DNA from: Halobacteriovorax marinus SJ
GTDB taxonomy: Bacteria > Bdellovibrionota > Bacteriovoracia > Bacteriovoracales > Bacteriovoracaceae
DNA length: 64,000 nt
Direction: 5' to 3'
NCBI RefSeq assembly: GCF_000210915.2
Contig: NC_016620.1
Span: 3,224,001 to 3,288,000 of the forward strand
Shown here: piece after piece, positions 27,504-37,316 of the stretch
Numbering within the stretch: position 1 is the stretch's first letter
How the letters are laid out: each line of letters opens with the position of its first letter
Notes under the pieces: generated by a model
The model's input: the letters and a program-made list of their open reading frames with translations, nothing else
Told to the model about the DNA's origin: nothing
Databases searched by the model: none
Position numbers and translations under genes: made by a program

Positions 27504-29633
27504 ATGAAATCGATCAATGACTGGAAAGAACTTGCAACCAAAGAGCAAAAAGGAAAATCTCCAGAATCACTTATAACGAAGTCGGCCGAAGGCATCGACA
27601 TTAAGCCTCTCTATACAAAAGAAGATATCTCATCTTTTGATAATACTAATACTCTTCCAGGTTTTGCACCTTTCATTAGAGGTCCAAGGGCCACAATGTA
27701 TACAGGAAGACCTTGGACAATTAGACAGTACGCTGGCTTCTCTACAGCAGAAGAATCAAATGCGTTTTACAGAAAGGCCCTCGCTGCTGGTGGACAAGGT
27801 GTATCCGTTGCTTTTGATCTAGCAACTCACAGAGGATATGACTCTGATCATCCTAGAGTAAGTGGAGATGTCGGAAAAGCAGGTGTGGCCATAGATAGTG
27901 TAGAAGATATGAAAGTGCTCTTCGATTCTATTCCTCTTGATAAAGTTTCTGTCTCGATGACAATGAATGGTGCCGTTCTTCCAATTCTTGCAAACTATAT
28001 TATTGCAGCCGAGGAGCAAGGTGTTTCAAAAGATAAGCTCTCCGGTACAATTCAAAATGATATCTTAAAAGAGTTCATGGTTAGAAATACTTATATCTAC
28101 CCTCCTGCTCCATCAATGAAAGCAATCGCCGATATTTTTGAATACACATCAAAGAATATGCCGAAGTTTAATTCGATTTCAATTTCAGGTTATCACATTC
28201 AAGAAGCTGGAGCCGACAATGCACTAGAGCTTGCATATACACTTGCAGATGGAAGGGAATATATCGAAACGGCCATTGCTGCTGGGATGAATATTGATGA
28301 CTTTGCACCAAGACTTTCTTTCTTCTTTGGAATTGGAATGAACTTCTATATGGAAATTGCAAAGCTTAGAGCTGCTCGAATGCTTTGGGCAGAAATTGTA
28401 AGCGAGTACGAACCTAAGAATGTAAAATCCACAATGCTTAGAACACATTGCCAAACATCAGGATGGTCACTAACAGAACAAGACCCTTACAATAATGTTA
28501 TTAGAACAACTGTTGAGGCTATGGCCGCTGTATTTGGTGGAACACAATCTCTTCACACCAACGCTCTAGATGAAGCCGTTGCACTTCCAACAGAATTCTC
28601 TGCTCGAATAGCAAGAAATACTCAAATAATTCTACAAGAAGAAACAGGTATTACAAATGTTGTGGACCCATGGGGTGGTTCATACATGATGGAAACACTA
28701 ACAAATGAAATTGCAGATAGAGCAAGAGAGTTGATGAAAGAAGTTCACAAACTCGGAGGGATGGCAAAGGCCATTGAGTCAGGTGTTCCAAAATTAAAAA
28801 TTGAAGAAGCCGCTGCAATTAAGCAAGCCAAAATCGACAGAGGCGAATATACAATTGTTGGCGTTAATAAATACAAAGTTGAAAACGAAGAAGAGATTGA
28901 AATTCTTGAGATCGATAATACTGCTGTAAGAGAATCACAAATTAAAAGATTAGCTCAACTTAAGAAAGATAGAGATAATGAAGAAGTTAATAAAGCACTA
29001 AGTGCCCTTACTGAATACGCTAAGACAGGAATCGGTAATGGACTTGAGCTCGCAGTTAATGCAGCGAGAGTTCGCTGTACAGTCGGAGAAATCTCAGACG
29101 CACTAGAGAAGCACTGGGGAAGATACAATGCAAACTCGGCAACAGTCTCTGGAGTTTATGGAAGTGCATACGAAGAAGATGAGAACTGGAATATGATCAA
29201 AGAGAGAATTGAAAAATTTGAAAAAGAAAATGGTCGAAGACCGAGAATGCTTGTTGCCAAGATGGGACAAGATGGTCATGACAGAGGAGCGAAAGTTATC
29301 GCTACTGCTTATGCAGACGTAGGCTTTGACATTGACCTTGCCCCTCTCTTTTCAACTCCGGCGGAAGTTGCAAAACAAGCAGTTGAAAATGATGTTCACG
29401 TCATTGGCGTTTCATCTCTAGCTGCCGGACATAAAACTCTTATTCCTGATCTTATCAATGAGTTAAAGAAATTGGGTGGTGAAGATATTGTAGTTGTTGC
29501 CGGTGGAGTTATTCCAAAGCAGGACTATGACTTTCTTTACAACTCTGGAGTAAAAGGAATCTATGGTCCGGGTACGGCAATTCCATACGCGGCAGAAGAT
29601 GTCCTTAACCATATCGAAAATAGTAAGAAGTAA
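27504..29633 (+). CDS. scpA: Methylmalonyl-CoA mutase
   Basis: 709 residues, a single-chain mutase. The N-terminal TIM-barrel substrate domain includes [20 protein letters not shown] and the central [19 protein letters not shown]. The C-terminal cobalamin domain starts near 580 with the base-off B12 motif [14 protein letters not shown], then [11 protein letters not shown] and VVAGGVIP. It interconverts (R)-methylmalonyl-CoA and succinyl-CoA. GTGGAG lies before the ATG. It is followed with a one-base overlap by the MeaB chaperone, and the carboxylase that feeds it is at 44.7-48.2 kb. No epimerase gene is in the window. Confidence 0.96.
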   Translation: MKSINDWKELATKEQKGKSPESLITKSAEGIDIKPLYTKEDISSFDNTNTLPGFAPFIRGPRATMYTGRPWTIRQYAGFSTAEESNAFYRKALAAGGQGVSVAFDLATHRGYDSDHPRVSGDVGKAGVAIDSVEDMKVLFDSIPLDKVSVSMTMNGAVLPILANYIIAAEEQGVSKDKLSGTIQNDILKEFMVRNTYIYPPAPSMKAIADIFEYTSKNMPKFNSISISGYHIQEAGADNALELAYTLADGREYIETAIAAGMNIDDFAPRLSFFFGIGMNFYMEIAKLRAARMLWAEIVSEYEPKNVKSTMLRTHCQTSGWSLTEQDPYNNVIRTTVEAMAAVFGGTQSLHTNALDEAVALPTEFSARIARNTQIILQEETGITNVVDPWGGSYMMETLTNEIADRARELMKEVHKLGGMAKAIESGVPKLKIEEAAAIKQAKIDRGEYTIVGVNKYKVENEEEIEILEIDNTAVRESQIKRLAQLKKDRDNEEVNKALSALTEYAKTGIGNGLELAVNAARVRCTVGEISDALEKHWGRYNANSATVSGVYGSAYEEDENWNMIKERIEKFEKENGRRPRMLVAKMGQDGHDRGAKVIATAYADVGFDIDLAPLFSTPAEVAKQAVENDVHVIGVSSLAAGHKTLIPDLINELKKLGGEDIVVVAGGVIPKQDYDFLYNSGVKGIYGPGTAIPYAAEDVLNHIENSKK

Positions 29634-30601
29634 TGAGTAAAGAGATCAACGAAAAAGATATTCTAAAAGGAAGTCGCAGGGCCCTTGCAAAGGCAATCAC
29701 TCTTATTGAAAGTAAGAGAGAGGACCATCGCATTGAAGCTCAAGAGCTTTTAGAAAAACTTCTTCCTAAATCTGGCAATAGTATAAGAATCGGAATCACT
29801 GGTACCCCAGGTGTTGGTAAATCGACTTTTATTGAAAGCTTTGGGCTTTACCTCATCTCTAAAGGGCATAGAGTCGCCGTACTTGCTGTCGATCCAAGTT
29901 CTCCAATTTCTGGTGGTAGTATCATGGGTGACAAGACGAGAATGGAAAAACTTTCACAAGATGATTCGGCCTTCATTAGACCTTCACCTTCATCTGGTAG
30001 CCTTGGTGGAGTTGCCACAAAGACTCGAGAAACGGCAATACTCTGCGAAGCAGCTGGTTATGATGTCATCCTCATAGAAACTGTTGGCGTCGGACAATCA
30101 GAATTTGAAGTGGCCTCTATGGTAGACTTCTTTCTTGTTCTCATGCTTCCAAATGCTGGAGATGAACTACAAGGAATAAAGAAAGGGATTTTAGAATTAG
30201 CTGACTCTATAGTGATTAATAAGGTTGATGGAGATTCTGTTAATTTAGCAAATCAAACTAAGGCCCACTACTCAGGAGCCTTACAGATTATACATCCAAC
30301 ATCATTTTGGAAACCAGAAGTACAGCTCATCTCATCTCTTGAAAATAGAAATATTGATGGAGTTTGGGAGATGATCGAAAGATATAGAAAAGAAGCTCTT
30401 GAAAATGGTGAACTTCATCAAAAAAGAACAAAGCAAAATAGAGATTGGATGCACAAGCTTATCGCTGAGCTTATCGACATAAAGCTAAAGCAGCATCCAG
30501 ATGTAAAAGAGGAACTTCCCGTCCTCCTTGATAAAGTAACAGAGGGAAAAACAACTCCTTATTTAGCTGCTAATAATATTATTAACCTTTTTTTGAAGTA
30601 G
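29633..30601 (+). CDS. meaB: Methylmalonyl-CoA mutase G-protein chaperone MeaB
   Basis: 322 residues. The P-loop is GITGTPGVGKSTF near residue 50. Downstream are the metal-binding AVDPSSPISGGSIMGDKTRM, the switch region ETVGVGQSE and the guanine-specificity NKVD. The C-terminal helical dimerisation arm is present. MeaB (ArgK) gates cobalamin loading and protects the mutase. Its ATG overlaps the TAA of the mutase gene, so stoichiometric coupling is likely. Confidence 0.97.
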   Translation: MSKEINEKDILKGSRRALAKAITLIESKREDHRIEAQELLEKLLPKSGNSIRIGITGTPGVGKSTFIESFGLYLISKGHRVAVLAVDPSSPISGGSIMGDKTRMEKLSQDDSAFIRPSPSSGSLGGVATKTRETAILCEAAGYDVILIETVGVGQSEFEVASMVDFFLVLMLPNAGDELQGIKKGILELADSIVINKVDGDSVNLANQTKAHYSGALQIIHPTSFWKPEVQLISSLENRNIDGVWEMIERYRKEALENGELHQKRTKQNRDWMHKLIAELIDIKLKQHPDVKEELPVLLDKVTEGKTTPYLAANNIINLFLK

Positions 30602-30609
30602 GAATAGGA

Positions 30610-30960
30610 ATGATGAAAAACTTAATATTAATGTTTTTATTACTAATGAGTACCACAACTCTTGCTAGAGAAATTCATTGTGTCGTTCATGATGTCTACG
30701 CACCTTATTCCGACATCAACCTCTATAAGAAAAAAGGTAATAAATATGAAATGAAAGTTTTCTTAGAAGACGAATTATTGTTAACAGAGCAAGTTAGCTT
30801 TAAATTCTCTAGAAGGGCCCGTGTTGCCACATTTAAAGGGCAGTCTGTCGAGATTAAAACCATTGGACTAGTTGCAAATATGGGTGTCCGTGGACAGTTT
30901 AAGATACAGAAAATATCAAAATTACCTTATAATGGACTGTGTAAGTTATTTAAAGACTAG
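30610..30960 (+). CDS. Small secreted protein of unknown function
   Basis: 116 residues. A clear signal peptide (KNLILMFLLLMSTTTLA) leaves a mature part of about 95 residues, basic and beta-rich, with two Cys (one near each end) that could form a disulfide. TAGGAATAGG provides a ribosome site. It follows meaB by eight bases, so it may sit on the same transcript, but nothing links it to propionate metabolism. No family is recognised. Confidence 0.7.
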   Translation: MMKNLILMFLLLMSTTTLAREIHCVVHDVYAPYSDINLYKKKGNKYEMKVFLEDELLLTEQVSFKFSRRARVATFKGQSVEIKTIGLVANMGVRGQFKIQKISKLPYNGLCKLFKD

Positions 30961-30969
30961 GACCATATT

Positions 30970-31173
30970 ATGGACGAGAAGAACATTAAGAAAAAGACTC
31001 TAAAGGAAAATTTTCAAGCAAATAACAAAATGCTTAAGGAAATCTTTCTACTCATTAAGAAAAATAAAAAATGGTGGCTGATGCCAATTTTCTTCGTGTT
31101 TGCAATTCTTAGTCTATTCTTAACACTTGCTGGAGGAAGCTCTATTCTTCCGGCGATCTATGCCCTTTTCTAA
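30970..31173 (+). CDS. DUF5989 (SxtK-like) small membrane protein
   Basis: 67 residues. A basic N-terminal half is followed by KKNKKWWLMPIFFVFAILSL and then LAGGSSILPAIYALF, the signature of the DUF5989 family: one membrane helix with KxWW at its start and GGS near its end. From memory, such peptides accompany O-carbamoyltransferases and SxtJ-like proteins, as SxtK does in saxitoxin clusters. Here the carbamoyltransferase-SxtJ fusion is next door on the opposite strand, and the stop codons overlap by four bases. The role is unknown. Confidence 0.8.
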   Translation: MDEKNIKKKTLKENFQANNKMLKEIFLLIKKNKKWWLMPIFFVFAILSLFLTLAGGSSILPAIYALF

Positions 31174-33404
31174 AAAGGGAACTTTAAACTCTGAGGATCA
31201 AAAGTACTTTCTTCGCTTCTAAGAAAGTACGTCTCCTTCTCTTTTGAAAAACTCTTTCTCATTGGATCCTTTCCTATCATCTTCATAATGAGTGCAATTG
31301 GTGTAATCATAATGAAATAACCAAGAACAAGAAGTAACTGCCCCTTAATAAAGGTTAGATTATTCATTAACCAAGTCCAAGGATGATAGAGAATCGTTAA
31401 CATTCTCGGTCGTATAAAATAAATCAAAATAACGAGGGCACCTAGAATGAATGGAATTAAGGAATAATTATATTTCCATACATAAGGAAGAAGAATCCCC
31501 ACACCCAACATGAGAAATATAGAAAATTGCTTCGTAAAATTTTTCAAGTCTAATTCTGAGACACTTGCCCTTACCTTTTGCGTGACTTCACCACTGAGTT
31601 CAGTTGTCGTGTATGCTTTAAATGACTCCCTACTCTGATCTTCTTTTTTTAAAATAAAGTCATTCAACACAAGAATATCCATCTCTGTGTTCATAAAGCA
31701 GTTTATTGCATTTTCAGGAGTGAGCACTATTGGCTCTCCCCTAATATTGAAAGAGGTATTTATTAAAACAGGAAAACCACTCAAAGAAGAAAACTCAGAT
31801 AATAAATTATGGAACTTACTATTCGTACTTTGATTTACTGTTTGTAACCTGGCCGAAAGATCGACGTGTGTAATTGCGGGAAGAGGTGAATTCACCTGAG
31901 CAAGTCTCTCAAAGAGATTGCACTCTTTCCTCTCGAGAAGAGAGGAGTTCTTAACCTTTGCAGTGAAGAGCATATAGGGAGACTTGCCCTCAAAGTTAAA
32001 ATAATTACTGACACACTCTTCTAGAACAACGGGGGCAAAGGGGCGAAAAGACTCTCGATATTTAATTTTCAAATTAAGTCTTTTTTGCATTGAAGAGTCT
32101 CTAGGATCCCCAAGAATCGATCTATTTCCAAGCGCTCTTGGACCGTATTCTGCTCTACCTTGAAACCACCCCACAACTTTTGCTTCAGATATATATTGAG
32201 CCGTTTCTTTACAAATATTTTCACTCTTAGAATATACACATCCTTTAGAGTTTAAAATACTTTCTACTTCTTCGTTTGAATACTCTGGGCCCAATAGTGA
32301 TCCCTTCATATCATCTGTCGACCTAGCAGATCTCGAATTCCCATTGAATTGATAGTGGCAAGAGAGTGCAGAGCCTAAACTTCCTCCAGCGTCTCCCGCA
32401 GCAGGCTGAACCCAAATATTTTCGAATATATTAGCTTCTTTAAGTTTTCCATTGGCAACACAATTAAGGGCGACACCACCGGCAAGACATAGGTTCTTAA
32501 TCCCTGTCTCTTTCTTTAAAGAGGTCGCAATTTTTAAAACGCAATTCTCTGTGACAGTCTGAATACTTGCCGCAACATCCATATGAAATTGCAAGATATC
32601 CTCGTCTCTATTTCGAACCTCTCGTCCAAAGAGCTGACTAAACTTTTTATTCGTCATCACAAGGTCAGTCGTATACGAGAAATAGCTCATATCAAGGCTA
32701 AACGATCCGTCTTCTTTTATATCAATAAGATGTTCTTTTATTTTATCAGCATAGATAGGCTTTCCATATGGAGAGAGCCCCATCATTTTATATTCCCCAT
32801 TATTAACTTCAAATCCAAGGTAGTACGTAAATGCAGAGTAGAGTAATCCTATGGAGTGGGGAAAATCAATATTCCAAAGTTTATCAATGACGCTTCCTCT
32901 ACCTATCCAGCTACTTGTTGTATTCCACTCACCGACCCCATCGATGCAAAGGATAACGGCCTCATCGAATGGACTTGGAAAGAAAGCCGATGCTGCGTGT
33001 GAGAGGTGATGCTCGCAAAATAAAATATTCTTTGAAGAATCGATTGTTGGATCAAGCATTTGTAGCTCATGCTTCAATGTCTTTTCAAGAAAGATCTTTC
33101 CACTAAACCACTCTGGTAAAGACGCTTTATAAAAACTCCAACCAAATGGTGCAAATGAAACATATGTTTCTAGAAGTCTTTCAAATTTTGTTAATGGCTT
33201 ATCATAGAAAATTATCTGATCAACTTCTGCTAATGAAATCCCTGAGAAACCCAGGCAAAAACGAATCGCTTCAAAAGGAAATGTCTTATCATGTTTTTTC
33301 CTAGAGAACTTCTCTTCTTCAATAGAAGCGAGAATTTCCCCGTCCTTCAACAACGTTGCAGAGCTATCATGATAATAAGCAGAAATCCCTAAAATATAAG
33401 CCAT
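31170..33404 (-). CDS. NodU/CmcH-family carbamoyltransferase fused to an SxtJ-like membrane domain
   Basis: 744 residues. The N-terminal part begins ILGISAYYHDSSATLLKDGE and has EEEKFSRKKHD, FCEHHLSHAASAFFPSPF and CIDGVGEW, the metal- and carbamoyl-adenylate-forming domain of this family. The C-terminal YrdC-like domain (about 370-580) has GWFQGRAEYGPRALGNRSIL and INTSFNIRGEPIV. Residues about 630-720 are hydrophobic with three helices, ending KMIGKDPMRKSF, which resembles SxtJ. Carbamoyltransferases make a carbamoyl ester from carbamoyl phosphate and ATP; the fusion would tether it to the inner membrane. Its ATG shares its A with the stop of the radical SAM gene. Confidence 0.9.
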   Translation of the reverse strand: MAYILGISAYYHDSSATLLKDGEILASIEEEKFSRKKHDKTFPFEAIRFCLGFSGISLAEVDQIIFYDKPLTKFERLLETYVSFAPFGWSFYKASLPEWFSGKIFLEKTLKHELQMLDPTIDSSKNILFCEHHLSHAASAFFPSPFDEAVILCIDGVGEWNTTSSWIGRGSVIDKLWNIDFPHSIGLLYSAFTYYLGFEVNNGEYKMMGLSPYGKPIYADKIKEHLIDIKEDGSFSLDMSYFSYTTDLVMTNKKFSQLFGREVRNRDEDILQFHMDVAASIQTVTENCVLKIATSLKKETGIKNLCLAGGVALNCVANGKLKEANIFENIWVQPAAGDAGGSLGSALSCHYQFNGNSRSARSTDDMKGSLLGPEYSNEEVESILNSKGCVYSKSENICKETAQYISEAKVVGWFQGRAEYGPRALGNRSILGDPRDSSMQKRLNLKIKYRESFRPFAPVVLEECVSNYFNFEGKSPYMLFTAKVKNSSLLERKECNLFERLAQVNSPLPAITHVDLSARLQTVNQSTNSKFHNLLSEFSSLSGFPVLINTSFNIRGEPIVLTPENAINCFMNTEMDILVLNDFILKKEDQSRESFKAYTTTELSGEVTQKVRASVSELDLKNFTKQFSIFLMLGVGILLPYVWKYNYSLIPFILGALVILIYFIRPRMLTILYHPWTWLMNNLTFIKGQLLLVLGYFIMITPIALIMKMIGKDPMRKSFSKEKETYFLRSEESTFDPQSLKFPF

Positions 33405-34648
33405 TACTTTTCAAATACCTTTTTAAGAAAGAAACTCTTAAACCCCTGCCATAAACTATGAAGAACTCTTTGAAAAAAGCTCATATTAGGAGATTCAATC
33501 TCCAGTCTTTTAAAAATAGGAATCTCCCTCGTTTCTTTCTTAAAACTGCTAACCTTATTCTTTATATTGCAGCAGTCCTCTTTATTATCCCATAGGTCCT
33601 GATCTTTCCAAAAATAAGCTTCGCCCAGACCAAGATAGCAAGTTGAGAACTCAATTTTATACTTAGAGCACTCCTCCTTAACCATCTCATAATAACTTCT
33701 AATCTCTGATGAAGAATATCTAAAGTCCTCTCCGAGATCCTTCATCTCCTGAGACATTAAGCTTCTTAAGTCTACTCCTGTCTTTTCCTTTATCAACTCT
33801 ACGACATTGGAGTTCAAATGAACAAAGCCCGTTAACAGAGACTGGCATCCGTACTCTGACAATGTCTTGATATAAGAGAAGTCGAAAAAGTCAGAGGGTG
33901 TCCCTTTGGCCAAGTTTCTGGAGTAAACGCCGTCAGCATAAATTGGAAAAAGTGGGTTTAATCTAACCGTACACCAAATTCCATGATCTACTAACGTCTT
34001 CAATGCCTCAAGTCTTTTAATAGGAGGAGGTGCTCCAGGCTCTAGAACTTTTGTAAAATTCTCATTCAAACTTGGTAAGGATATTTGGATTGAAAAAAGA
34101 CTAGGGTTTAGAATATCTAAATACCTTTGTTCAATTACATGATGAGAGCGAGTAAGAAATACCGTTGGGTACTCATAGTGATTTAATATTTTCAACATCT
34201 CTAGAGTTACACCGTACTTCTTATCCATTGTCATAAATGGATCAGAGAGAGATCCTATTCTAAGTGGTGTTCTCTTTTCAAGGATTGACCTAAGAGGATG
34301 ATCCTTATCTGTTTCAAAGACAATGTAGAATAATTCCCAAAACTCTGAGATATTAATAGGCAATGGCATCGGATTATTCCACATCTCTTTTTTACTAAGA
34401 TCTGATTTGGCCCAACAATATTCACAATCATGAAAACATCCCTCGGCATATGAATCTATCTGAAGTCCATAGTAGCACTCAGAACAATCACTCAGGGCAT
34501 TTAAGAGAACAGGTTTTCCAGAAGGTGCTTGACCATTCTTAAAAAGATTCTTACTCAAAAAGAAGTCATAAATATCAAGACTAAAATCTGATTGATATGA
34601 AGACAGCTTTTGTAGTTGATTAAATTTCTCTACAATGTAATTGCTCAT
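33404..34648 (-). CDS. Radical SAM protein, SPL-like
   Basis: 414 residues. The cluster motif GCFHDCEYCWAK (CxxxCxxC, around residues 70-80) is preceded by a Cys pair, CSECYYG. Later segments LRIGSLSDPFMTMDKKYGVT and LTRSHHV fit the spore-photoproduct-lyase-like (SPL) group of small radical SAM proteins. It should bind a 4Fe-4S cluster and S-adenosylmethionine in the cytoplasm. A Cys-containing C-terminal stretch (KEDCCNIKN) might hold a second cluster. It is translationally coupled to the carbamoyltransferase, so both probably modify the same product. The reaction is unknown. Confidence 0.85.
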   Translation of the reverse strand: MSNYIVEKFNQLQKLSSYQSDFSLDIYDFFLSKNLFKNGQAPSGKPVLLNALSDCSECYYGLQIDSYAEGCFHDCEYCWAKSDLSKKEMWNNPMPLPINISEFWELFYIVFETDKDHPLRSILEKRTPLRIGSLSDPFMTMDKKYGVTLEMLKILNHYEYPTVFLTRSHHVIEQRYLDILNPSLFSIQISLPSLNENFTKVLEPGAPPPIKRLEALKTLVDHGIWCTVRLNPLFPIYADGVYSRNLAKGTPSDFFDFSYIKTLSEYGCQSLLTGFVHLNSNVVELIKEKTGVDLRSLMSQEMKDLGEDFRYSSSEIRSYYEMVKEECSKYKIEFSTCYLGLGEAYFWKDQDLWDNKEDCCNIKNKVSSFKKETREIPIFKRLEIESPNMSFFQRVLHSLWQGFKSFFLKKVFEK

Positions 34649-34720
34649 TTTACCCTTATTTTCTTATACTAATGATACAACATCTTCTAATTTCGGACCA
34701 TAAATTCCCTATTTAGCAAC

Positions 34721-34749
34721 TTGTATCAAAACACATATTCGTTCATACT
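34721..34749 (+). promoter_or_regulatory. Promoter for the SGNH hydrolase gene
   Basis: TTGTAT (34721-34726) and CATACT (34744-34749) are 17 bases apart, ending 20 bases before the ATG, where AAGGAA is the ribosome site. It lies in the 121-base divergent gap shared with the radical SAM gene. Confidence 0.4.
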
Positions 34750-34769
34750 TAGACAATAAGGAATGAAAT

Positions 34770-35765
34770 ATGAATAAATCGATATTTAGAGAGGTCTCAA
34801 TCTCTCTCATTATTGCCATCCTAATAATATTGGCACTTGAAGGAGTATCGAGAATCATCTACACCCCCTCACATCTTGATAAAATCATGGCCGTTTTAGA
34901 AGAAAATCACTCCCGTTTCTGGAAAGTGAAGAGTAATCTTCATCAGGACTTCTTTGGTGCTGAAGTAAGCACTGACTCAAGAGGCTTTAGAATTGGAGCC
35001 GCAGATAAGACATGGTCATCAGCAAAAATGAGAGTTGCACTTATGGGCGCATCTCCTAGTTTTGGATGGGGTGTTTCTAACCACGAAACATACTGCTCTA
35101 AAATTTCAACTTATTCTGACAACCATATTGCTACGAGAAATTTTTCTCAAATCGGATACAGCTCATATCAAGGAACAAAGTTAATTGATGAAGTCATCAA
35201 GTCTAAACCAACTCATATTCTCATCTCTTATGTCATAAATGACTTAGACTACTATCGCTTCTTCTACTCTGATAATGTGCCAGATAAAGAAGTACAAGCT
35301 AAAGATCAAAGCATAATAACACTTAGAAACTTTGCAAAAGGTCTCATGTTCCCAAAGTTATTCTTCAAGTTTCTTAAAAGTAATCAAAGCTCAATAAAAC
35401 TTGATAGAGAAACTAGAGTAACCAAAGAAGATTATATAAGTAATATAAATTCTCTTGTTGAAAAGATTAAGAGCAATAATATAACTCCTATCCTAATTAA
35501 GTTTCCTGTAAATATGCCTCTTCAGGAAAATACAGAGGGAGATATTCAAAAAATTCAAAATGCTAGAATAAGAAAAAGAGGTCTAGAGTACAACCTTGCC
35601 TTACAAAATTTTGCAAATGAGAAAAGCATTAAGTTAATTGATCTGACTGAGGTTGTTCGAACAACAAATAAGTACCTCTTCTTAGATCCCAACGGGGATA
35701 CTATACACCCCAACATTGAAGGTCATGATCTATTTGCCAAGAAAATCCTTAAAAGTATCTTATAA
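34770..35765 (+). CDS. Membrane-anchored SGNH-hydrolase-like protein
   Basis: 331 residues. One N-terminal membrane helix (about 8-26) is followed by an SGNH fold. The Ser block is ALMGASPSFGWGV near 92 (Ala replaces the usual Asp of GDS), the Asn block is SYVINDLDYY near 152, and the catalytic Asp/His is GDTIHPNIEGHDLFA near 310. These enzymes are esterases, acetyltransferase partners or lyases acting on glycans and lipids. The domain should face the periplasm. Its 3' end overlaps the convergent cysteine desulfurase gene by 17 bases. Similar hydrolases often sit beside carbamoyltransferase/SxtJ genes, which fits here. Confidence 0.8.
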   Translation: MNKSIFREVSISLIIAILIILALEGVSRIIYTPSHLDKIMAVLEENHSRFWKVKSNLHQDFFGAEVSTDSRGFRIGAADKTWSSAKMRVALMGASPSFGWGVSNHETYCSKISTYSDNHIATRNFSQIGYSSYQGTKLIDEVIKSKPTHILISYVINDLDYYRFFYSDNVPDKEVQAKDQSIITLRNFAKGLMFPKLFFKFLKSNQSSIKLDRETRVTKEDYISNINSLVEKIKSNNITPILIKFPVNMPLQENTEGDIQKIQNARIRKRGLEYNLALQNFANEKSIKLIDLTEVVRTTNKYLFLDPNGDTIHPNIEGHDLFAKKILKSIL

Positions 35766-36960
35766 TCGGCTTTATAACCTCAATAAACTTTAAGACTTCA
35801 TCCTCAGTATTATATGGCCCTAGAGAAACTCTAAGTGATGGTTTCAATTCTTTTTCGTGATACCATGAGTGGCAACAATGAACACCACTTCGAACCATGA
35901 TTCTGTGACTCTTATCGAGTACTAATGAGATCTGTCCAAGATCTAGGCCTTCAACAGAAAAATTAATAATCCCGCCTCTCAAATTAGCATCCCTTGGCCC
36001 AATAATTTGAACACGCTCTTCACTTAAGAGAAATTCGGTCAAAATCGAGTTTAAGTGAGTTAAATGGCTTTTAATATTCTGAATGCCTATACTTTCAATG
36101 TACTCAATACATGCCTTTGTACCAATGACTCCAGAGTAATTTTGAAGTCCGGCTTCAAAGCGAAATGGAATATCACTAAAGGTACAGGAGTCATAAGTTG
36201 AATCGATGACAGTCTCACCGCCATAGAGCATAGGAGTTAGACTTGATAAAATAGACTCCTTCCCAAACAGGGCACCAACTCCAGATGGACCAAAGCACTT
36301 ATGAAAAGAGAAAGCTATAAAATCAACATCAAGTTCTTGAACATCAATTTTAGACGTTGTCATCGCCTGAGCGCAGTCTAGGAGAACTAAGGCTCCATAC
36401 TTCTTAGCCATGCGAACAAGAGGTGCCACAGACAATGAGCTTCCAGTAACATTAGAGGTATGATGAAGAGAGACGAGTCTATACTTTTTTTCAGATAGCT
36501 CTCTTTCAAAGTCCTCTAAATTAATATCAAAATCTTTGTTAAGAGAAATATGATTTAACTCAACTCCTTTCTCTTTAGTGAGAAACTGCCATGGTAAGAG
36601 ATTTGAATTATGCTCCATTTCTGTTGTGAGTATCCTATCCCCCACCTGCCAATTGATACCTTTTGCAATGATATTTATCGCCTCAGTTGTATTTCTCGTA
36701 AAAACAATCTCCCTCTCACTTTGCGCATTAATAAATTTAGCAATGGTCTTTCTTGAGTCTTCGTACTTCTTAGTTGTTTTAACTCCAAACAGGTGAAGCG
36801 CTCTATTATGACAGGATGGATGCTCTTCATAATATTCATTCATAGCACTAATGACTTGCTGAGGTCTCAAACTAGTGCAGGCATTATCGAAGTAAAGAAA
36901 TTCCTTATTGTTTTTATATACAGGAAAGTCTTCTCTAATTTTCATGGGATCAAATTTCAT
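35749..36960 (-). CDS. Cysteine desulfurase, SufS (class II) type
   Basis: 403 residues. It is a PLP fold-type-I enzyme: TRNTTEAINIIAKGI near 90, the PLP Lys in FSFHKCFGPSGVGALFG near 225, and the active Cys in VRSGVHCCHSWY near 365, in the short class II loop. It releases sulfur from cysteine as an enzyme-bound persulfide. No SufBCD or IscU gene is near; instead it is the last gene of an operon with an ATP pyrophosphatase and two small membrane proteins, starting two bases after the 117-residue gene. A dedicated sulfur donor for that system is the most economical reading. Confidence 0.93.
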   Translation of the reverse strand: MKFDPMKIREDFPVYKNNKEFLYFDNACTSLRPQQVISAMNEYYEEHPSCHNRALHLFGVKTTKKYEDSRKTIAKFINAQSEREIVFTRNTTEAINIIAKGINWQVGDRILTTEMEHNSNLLPWQFLTKEKGVELNHISLNKDFDINLEDFERELSEKKYRLVSLHHTSNVTGSSLSVAPLVRMAKKYGALVLLDCAQAMTTSKIDVQELDVDFIAFSFHKCFGPSGVGALFGKESILSSLTPMLYGGETVIDSTYDSCTFSDIPFRFEAGLQNYSGVIGTKACIEYIESIGIQNIKSHLTHLNSILTEFLLSEERVQIIGPRDANLRGGIINFSVEGLDLGQISLVLDKSHRIMVRSGVHCCHSWYHEKELKPSLRVSLGPYNTEDEVLKFIEVIKPIIRYF

Positions 36961-36962
36961 AA

Positions 36963-37316
36963 TTATACTACTTTAAAAATAACAAGAATTATTAGGGTCC
37001 AAATAAATACTAAAATTGAAAAATTAAAATATTTGAATATAAGCCCTGACAGCCTAGGGGACACTTTAAATACTGCACTCGCTAGGTTGCATTTATACCT
37101 TGAGAGAATATTTTTTTGTCTTATTAACTTATGGTTCACATTAATTAATGAGTCGATTATCGATATCTTTTTCATAAGAATTATTGGAAAAAGAATTATC
37201 TTTAGCACCGTTAATAAAATAACGAGGGGAAAAGAGAGAGTTAGCAGCCCCAATAGAGAAATATGACTCTTCTCAAACTCTGCTCCACAACACTCTAACT
37301 CTTGATCAAACATCAC
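36963..37316 (-). CDS. Small membrane protein of unknown function
   Basis: 117 residues from a GTG that overlaps the preceding stop, or 116 from the ATG directly behind it. A short N-terminal segment contains adjacent Cys residues (ELECCGAEF). Two hydrophobic helices follow at about 22-48 and 92-115, separated by a basic loop with one more Cys. The ends probably face the cytoplasm. No family is recognised. The location between an ATP pyrophosphatase and a cysteine desulfurase, with one-base coupling, suggests it works with them. The vicinal Cys pair could carry a persulfide, but that is speculation. Confidence 0.7.
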   Translation of the reverse strand: MMFDQELECCGAEFEKSHISLLGLLTLSFPLVILLTVLKIILFPIILMKKISIIDSLINVNHKLIRQKNILSRYKCNLASAVFKVSPRLSGLIFKYFNFSILVFIWTLIILVIFKVV

